Both the position numbers and the translations under genes were made by a program. Below the pieces are notes generated by a model that worked only from the letters and a program-made list of their open reading frames with translations, searched no databases and was not told where the DNA came from. Positions 6,154 through 8,672 of a DNA stretch of 8,672 bases are shown piece by piece. Position 1 is the first letter of the stretch. Every line of letters begins with the position of its first letter. The stretch is taken from positions 1 through 8,672 of the forward strand of contig JBJTYE010000217.1 of the NCBI GenBank assembly GCA_046082625.1. The letters are read 5' to 3'. This DNA comes from Casp-actino8 sp046082625. Lineage in GTDB: Bacteria; Actinomycetota; Acidimicrobiia; Acidimicrobiales; Ilumatobacteraceae.

Positions 6154-6981
6154 GTGACCGTCGCTCTCTTGGCGTCCCTGCCCAGTCCGGGCAGCGGCTC
6201 ACTCGACATCGGCCCCTTGGAATTGCGGGCCTATGGCTTGATGATCGCGCTCGGTGTGATCGCCGCGGTCTGGCTGTGGGGCAAACGGTTGGTACTCGCC
6301 GAGGTGGGAACCTCCGACGACGCCAGTGCTGTGGCCCTGTGGGCCGTCCCCGCCGGCATCATCGGGGCGCGTTTGTATCACGTCGCCACGGAATGGGATC
6401 GCTTCAGCGATGCTCCCGGCGACATCGTGAAGATCTGGGAAGGCGGTCTCGGTATCCCCGGTGGAATGTTCCTCGGCATCGTGGTTGGAGCAATCGTGAT
6501 TCGGCGCCGGCACATGCCTCTCTCCATGACGATGTGGGCCGTGGCACCGGCGTTGCCCTTGGCCCAGGCCATCGGACGATGGGGGAACTGGTTCAATCAG
6601 GAACTCTTCGGCCGGCCCACCGATCTGCCCTGGGGACTGGAAGTCGATGCTGACAAGGTCGCATCGGCTGGCTATGCGCCAGGCACTCTCTTCCACCCCA
6701 CATTCCTCTACGAGTCTCTGTGGAACCTGGCTCTCGTCGGTGCTCTGATCCTCGTCGGACGACGACTGATGGCGCGTCCGCATCCCGGGAGACTGCTGGC
6801 GGTCTACGTCGTCGGCTACGGCCTCGGTCGCTTCTGGATCGAGGGACTGCGGATCGACCCGGCCAAGGAGGGTGGGGGACTGCGTCTCAACCAGTGGATG
6901 GCTCTCGTGCTCATCATCGGCGGAGCGGGCTACCTGGCGTGGCGGGCTCGGCAGATCCGGCGCAGTACGGTCGAAGCATGA
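6154..6981 (+). CDS. lgt: Prolipoprotein diacylglyceryl transferase
   Basis: Lgt moves the diacylglyceryl group of phosphatidylglycerol to the lipobox cysteine of preprolipoproteins, the first step of lipoprotein maturation in the cytoplasmic membrane. The 275-residue protein has about seven hydrophobic segments and the family signature GRWGNWFNQELFGRPT (141-156), with conserved Arg142, Asn145 and Gly153. RAYGL with Tyr27 (25-29), EGGLGIPGG (96-104), HPTFLYE (181-187) and GRFWIEGLRID (225-235) are further Lgt blocks. The start is a GTG at 6154, five bases after the esterase stop; the frame is open far upstream, but that region is covered by the esterase gene. It ends in a 4-base ATGA overlap with the next gene. 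The likely clients in this window are the predicted Sco, PCu(A)C and perhaps TlpA-like lipoproteins. Confidence 0.96.
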   Translation: MTVALLASLPSPGSGSLDIGPLELRAYGLMIALGVIAAVWLWGKRLVLAEVGTSDDASAVALWAVPAGIIGARLYHVATEWDRFSDAPGDIVKIWEGGLGIPGGMFLGIVVGAIVIRRRHMPLSMTMWAVAPALPLAQAIGRWGNWFNQELFGRPTDLPWGLEVDADKVASAGYAPGTLFHPTFLYESLWNLALVGALILVGRRLMARPHPGRLLAVYVVGYGLGRFWIEGLRIDPAKEGGGLRLNQWMALVLIIGGAGYLAWRARQIRRSTVEA

Positions 6982-7775
6982 CCGCTTCCGATCTCGTTCT
7001 CCGCCACGTCGAGGCCAATGGCGTGGCCGTGGTGACGTTGAACAATCCCGATCGCCTCAATGCCTGGAGCAGCGCCATGTCGGCGGCCTTCTTCGCTCGT
7101 CTCGAGGAATGCCGCCAGGATCCGGCGGTCCGCGTAGTGGTGGTCACCGGCGCAGGACGGGGGTTCTGTCCCGGGGCCGACATGGACGCGCTCAATCAGA
7201 TTCGCGCCAATCCTGCCGGTGGTGCCGGACCGGCCACGGGCGGTGGTCGCTTCTCCGATCTGGTGTCGTATCCGAAGCCGATCATCGCCGCCATCAATGG
7301 TGCCGTGGCCGGAGTGGGCCTGGTCATGGCACTGTTCTGCGATCTGCGCTTCGCGGCGGCTGGCGTGAAGATGACCACTGCCTTCAGCCGACGTGGACTC
7401 ATCGCCGAGTACGGCTCGTCCTGGGTGCTGCCGAAGTTGATCGGCTTGCCGCGGGCCCTCGATCTCCTGTTGTCCGGTCGGGTCGTGACCGCCGAAGAAG
7501 CTCTCGGCATGGGTCTGGTGAACGGTGTCGTCCCCGGAGACGAACTCATGGCCCACGTCATGGCCTACGCCGGTGATCTGGCGGAGAACGGCTGTCCCAC
7601 CAGTTGGGCCATCATGAAGAAGCAGGTCTACGGAGATTGGGAGGTCGACGCCGACACCTCGACGACCGCCGCCATTCATCTCATGAACGAGTCGGTCCGA
7701 CGCCAGGACTTCCAAGAAGGTGTGCAGTCGTATCTCGACAAGCGTCCTCCGCAGTTCGCCCCCTACACGGAGTGA
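6978..7775 (+). CDS. Enoyl-CoA hydratase/isomerase (crotonase) family protein
   Basis: A 265-residue crotonase-fold protein acting on an acyl-CoA thioester. The oxyanion-hole regions are present: TGAGRGFCPGADMDALNQ (57-74), and NGAVAGVGL to CDLRFA (108-126). Aligned by eye with mitochondrial enoyl-CoA hydratase, the two catalytic glutamates fall on Val116 and Phe136, so ordinary hydratase chemistry is doubtful. Glu144 in RRGLIAEYGSSW lies where dienoyl-CoA isomerase has its catalytic aspartate, which leans toward an isomerase or another crotonase activity. There is a Gly/Pro/Ala-rich loop at about 78-90. The start ATG overlaps the lgt stop (ATGA), so the gene is coupled to lgt although no common pathway is obvious. 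It converges with the GalT-like gene, with 21 bases between stops. Confidence 0.9.
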   Translation: MTASDLVLRHVEANGVAVVTLNNPDRLNAWSSAMSAAFFARLEECRQDPAVRVVVVTGAGRGFCPGADMDALNQIRANPAGGAGPATGGGRFSDLVSYPKPIIAAINGAVAGVGLVMALFCDLRFAAAGVKMTTAFSRRGLIAEYGSSWVLPKLIGLPRALDLLLSGRVVTAEEALGMGLVNGVVPGDELMAHVMAYAGDLAENGCPTSWAIMKKQVYGDWEVDADTSTTAAIHLMNESVRRQDFQEGVQSYLDKRPPQFAPYTE

Positions 7776-7786
7776 TCGCCGATCAC
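7772..7786. terminator. Inverted repeat over the stop of the crotonase-family gene
   Basis: GTGATC (7772-7777) and GATCAC (7781-7786) form a perfect 6-base stem with a 3-base GCC loop, and the left arm holds the TGA stop of the crotonase gene. An adjacent 8-base palindrome CGGATCCG lies at 7786-7793. The site sits between convergent genes, so a two-way terminator is plausible, but there is no T-run. Confidence 0.4.
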
Positions 7787-7796
7787 GGATCCGGTG

Positions 7797-8669
7797 TCAG
7801 ATCCGACGCAGAGTGGAGGCCAGTTCCTCCGGGACCACCGGATTGAAGAATTCACCGCCGCCGATCTCGGCGGCCGCGATGTAGCGAGCCAATCCCGGAG
7901 CTCGCCAGGGTGAGACCAGGTCGATGTTCAACCAGGCATCGGGGTGACTGCCATCAACGGGTCGCTGATTGATCCACATCATGTAGGGCAAGGGGCGGTC
8001 GAAGAGTCGATCGAGTCGCGCGCCCACGTCGACCAGCAAGGCCGCCAAGTCTTGGCGCCGATGATCCTCCAAGTCCGCCAAAGATCCGACGCGTTCCACG
8101 GGAGCGATGCTGATGGCCACCGGGTACGCCGGTGCCTCCGGAACCGAAGCCGTCCAGGTCTCGTTGGCCGCCACCGCCAGTCGATCGTCGGGCGTCGGTC
8201 GCCACCCGTGGCCGAACATGGCCGCCGGTCGCGGCGGCACGTGATCGTAGGCGTAGATCTGACCGTGGGGATGGGCGATGGTGGCCCCCACATCGGCGCC
8301 GCGGTTCTCGAAGATCAACACGTAGGCCACGTCGGCTCGTGCGCCGAGGGCCACGGTGCGCTCGGCCCACAGATCGACCACCAGTCGCGCGCCCTCCTCG
8401 CCGAGCGAGGCCAAGGAGGCATCGTGGTCCGGGGAGTAGAGCACGACTTCGCAGCGATCATCGGGGAGTGCCGGCCAGCGGTTCACGAACCATCGCGTGC
8501 GATAGGGCTCGGGGGCCTCGAGGCCTCCGGTACAGAAGGGGCACTCCGTGGACGGCGTCGATCCCGACTGGTTGGGACGCTGTTGCCGGGAGCCGACCAC
8601 GTACACCGCTGTGCCGAGGTAGGGATCGATGCGCAGGTCCGGCGGCGATACGTCTCCGGCCGAACCCAT
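7797..8669 (-). CDS. galT: Galactose-1-phosphate uridylyltransferase (GalT) family protein
   Basis: GalT-type enzymes exchange a nucleotidyl group between UDP-glucose and galactose-1-phosphate through a uridylyl-histidine. The 290-residue protein starts with the family's LRIDP...RPNQ segment and has zinc ligands CPFC (Cys43, Cys46), His82 in SPDH, and the catalytic HPHGQ (133-137) with nucleophile His135. FENRGADVGATIAHPHGQ is a characteristic block, and the C-terminal helix ends EIGGGEFFNPVVPEELASTLR. It is shorter than the roughly 350-residue E. coli enzyme, and the histidines that bind structural iron there appear as Asn248 and Asp250 in AWLNIDLV, so the iron site looks lost. Related proteins can use other sugars or ADP, so the substrate is uncertain. 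The ATG at 8669 is three bases from the window end and the frame is still open there, so the true start may lie outside. Confidence 0.85.
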   Translation of the reverse strand: MGSAGDVSPPDLRIDPYLGTAVYVVGSRQQRPNQSGSTPSTECPFCTGGLEAPEPYRTRWFVNRWPALPDDRCEVVLYSPDHDASLASLGEEGARLVVDLWAERTVALGARADVAYVLIFENRGADVGATIAHPHGQIYAYDHVPPRPAAMFGHGWRPTPDDRLAVAANETWTASVPEAPAYPVAISIAPVERVGSLADLEDHRRQDLAALLVDVGARLDRLFDRPLPYMMWINQRPVDGSHPDAWLNIDLVSPWRAPGLARYIAAAEIGGGEFFNPVVPEELASTLRRI

Positions 8670-8672
8670 GTC

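Overview
The window is high-GC bacterial chromosome, densely packed with genes; by eye it is about 60% GC or a little more. It carries eleven protein genes and at most a few bases of a twelfth. The gene content suggests an actinobacterium, possibly one related to Acidimicrobiia. The best support is the ferrochelatase, which has the MAYGTP N-terminus typical of the coproporphyrin ferrochelatases of Gram-positive bacteria. The exact lineage is inference. I found no RNA genes, mobile elements, CRISPR arrays or phage genes.

Bases 1-2033 (minus strand) hold a haem pair: hemE (uroporphyrinogen decarboxylase) and then cpfC/hemH (ferrochelatase), coupled by a 4-base ATGA overlap. A third gene may start at base 20, just after the cpfC stop, and run out of the window. 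Bases 2123-4327 (plus strand) hold a four-gene cassette of exported proteins: a Sco1/SenC copper chaperone, a PCu(A)C copper chaperone with a Met-rich insertion, a membrane-anchored cupredoxin-like protein, and a TlpA/ResA-type thiol-disulfide oxidoreductase. Together these look like a kit for loading copper into the CuA site of cytochrome c oxidase. The haem pair and the copper cassette diverge from an 89-bp gap, so supply of both oxidase cofactors could be controlled from one place.

Bases 4341-5258 (minus strand) encode an M48-family membrane metalloprotease. Divergent from it, bases 5372-7775 (plus strand) form a tight trio: an Est30-like carboxylesterase/monoacylglycerol lipase, lgt (prolipoprotein diacylglyceryl transferase) and an enoyl-CoA hydratase/isomerase-family protein whose two hydratase glutamates appear to be missing. 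Lgt would lipidate the three predicted lipoproteins of the copper cassette, a functional rather than an operon link. Bases 7797-8669 (minus strand) encode a galactose-1-phosphate uridylyltransferase-family protein that keeps the zinc and HPHGQ residues but seems to lack the structural iron ligands; its start lies at the window edge.

Both convergent junctions (about 4324-4344 and 7772-7786) carry perfect inverted repeats that include stop codons, and they may act as compact two-way terminators. Most of the window is ordinary housekeeping. The parts most worth a second look are the copper cassette, above all its cupredoxin and the DMSG repeat in the PCu(A)C protein, and the two enzymes that depart from their family's active-site or metal-site pattern.
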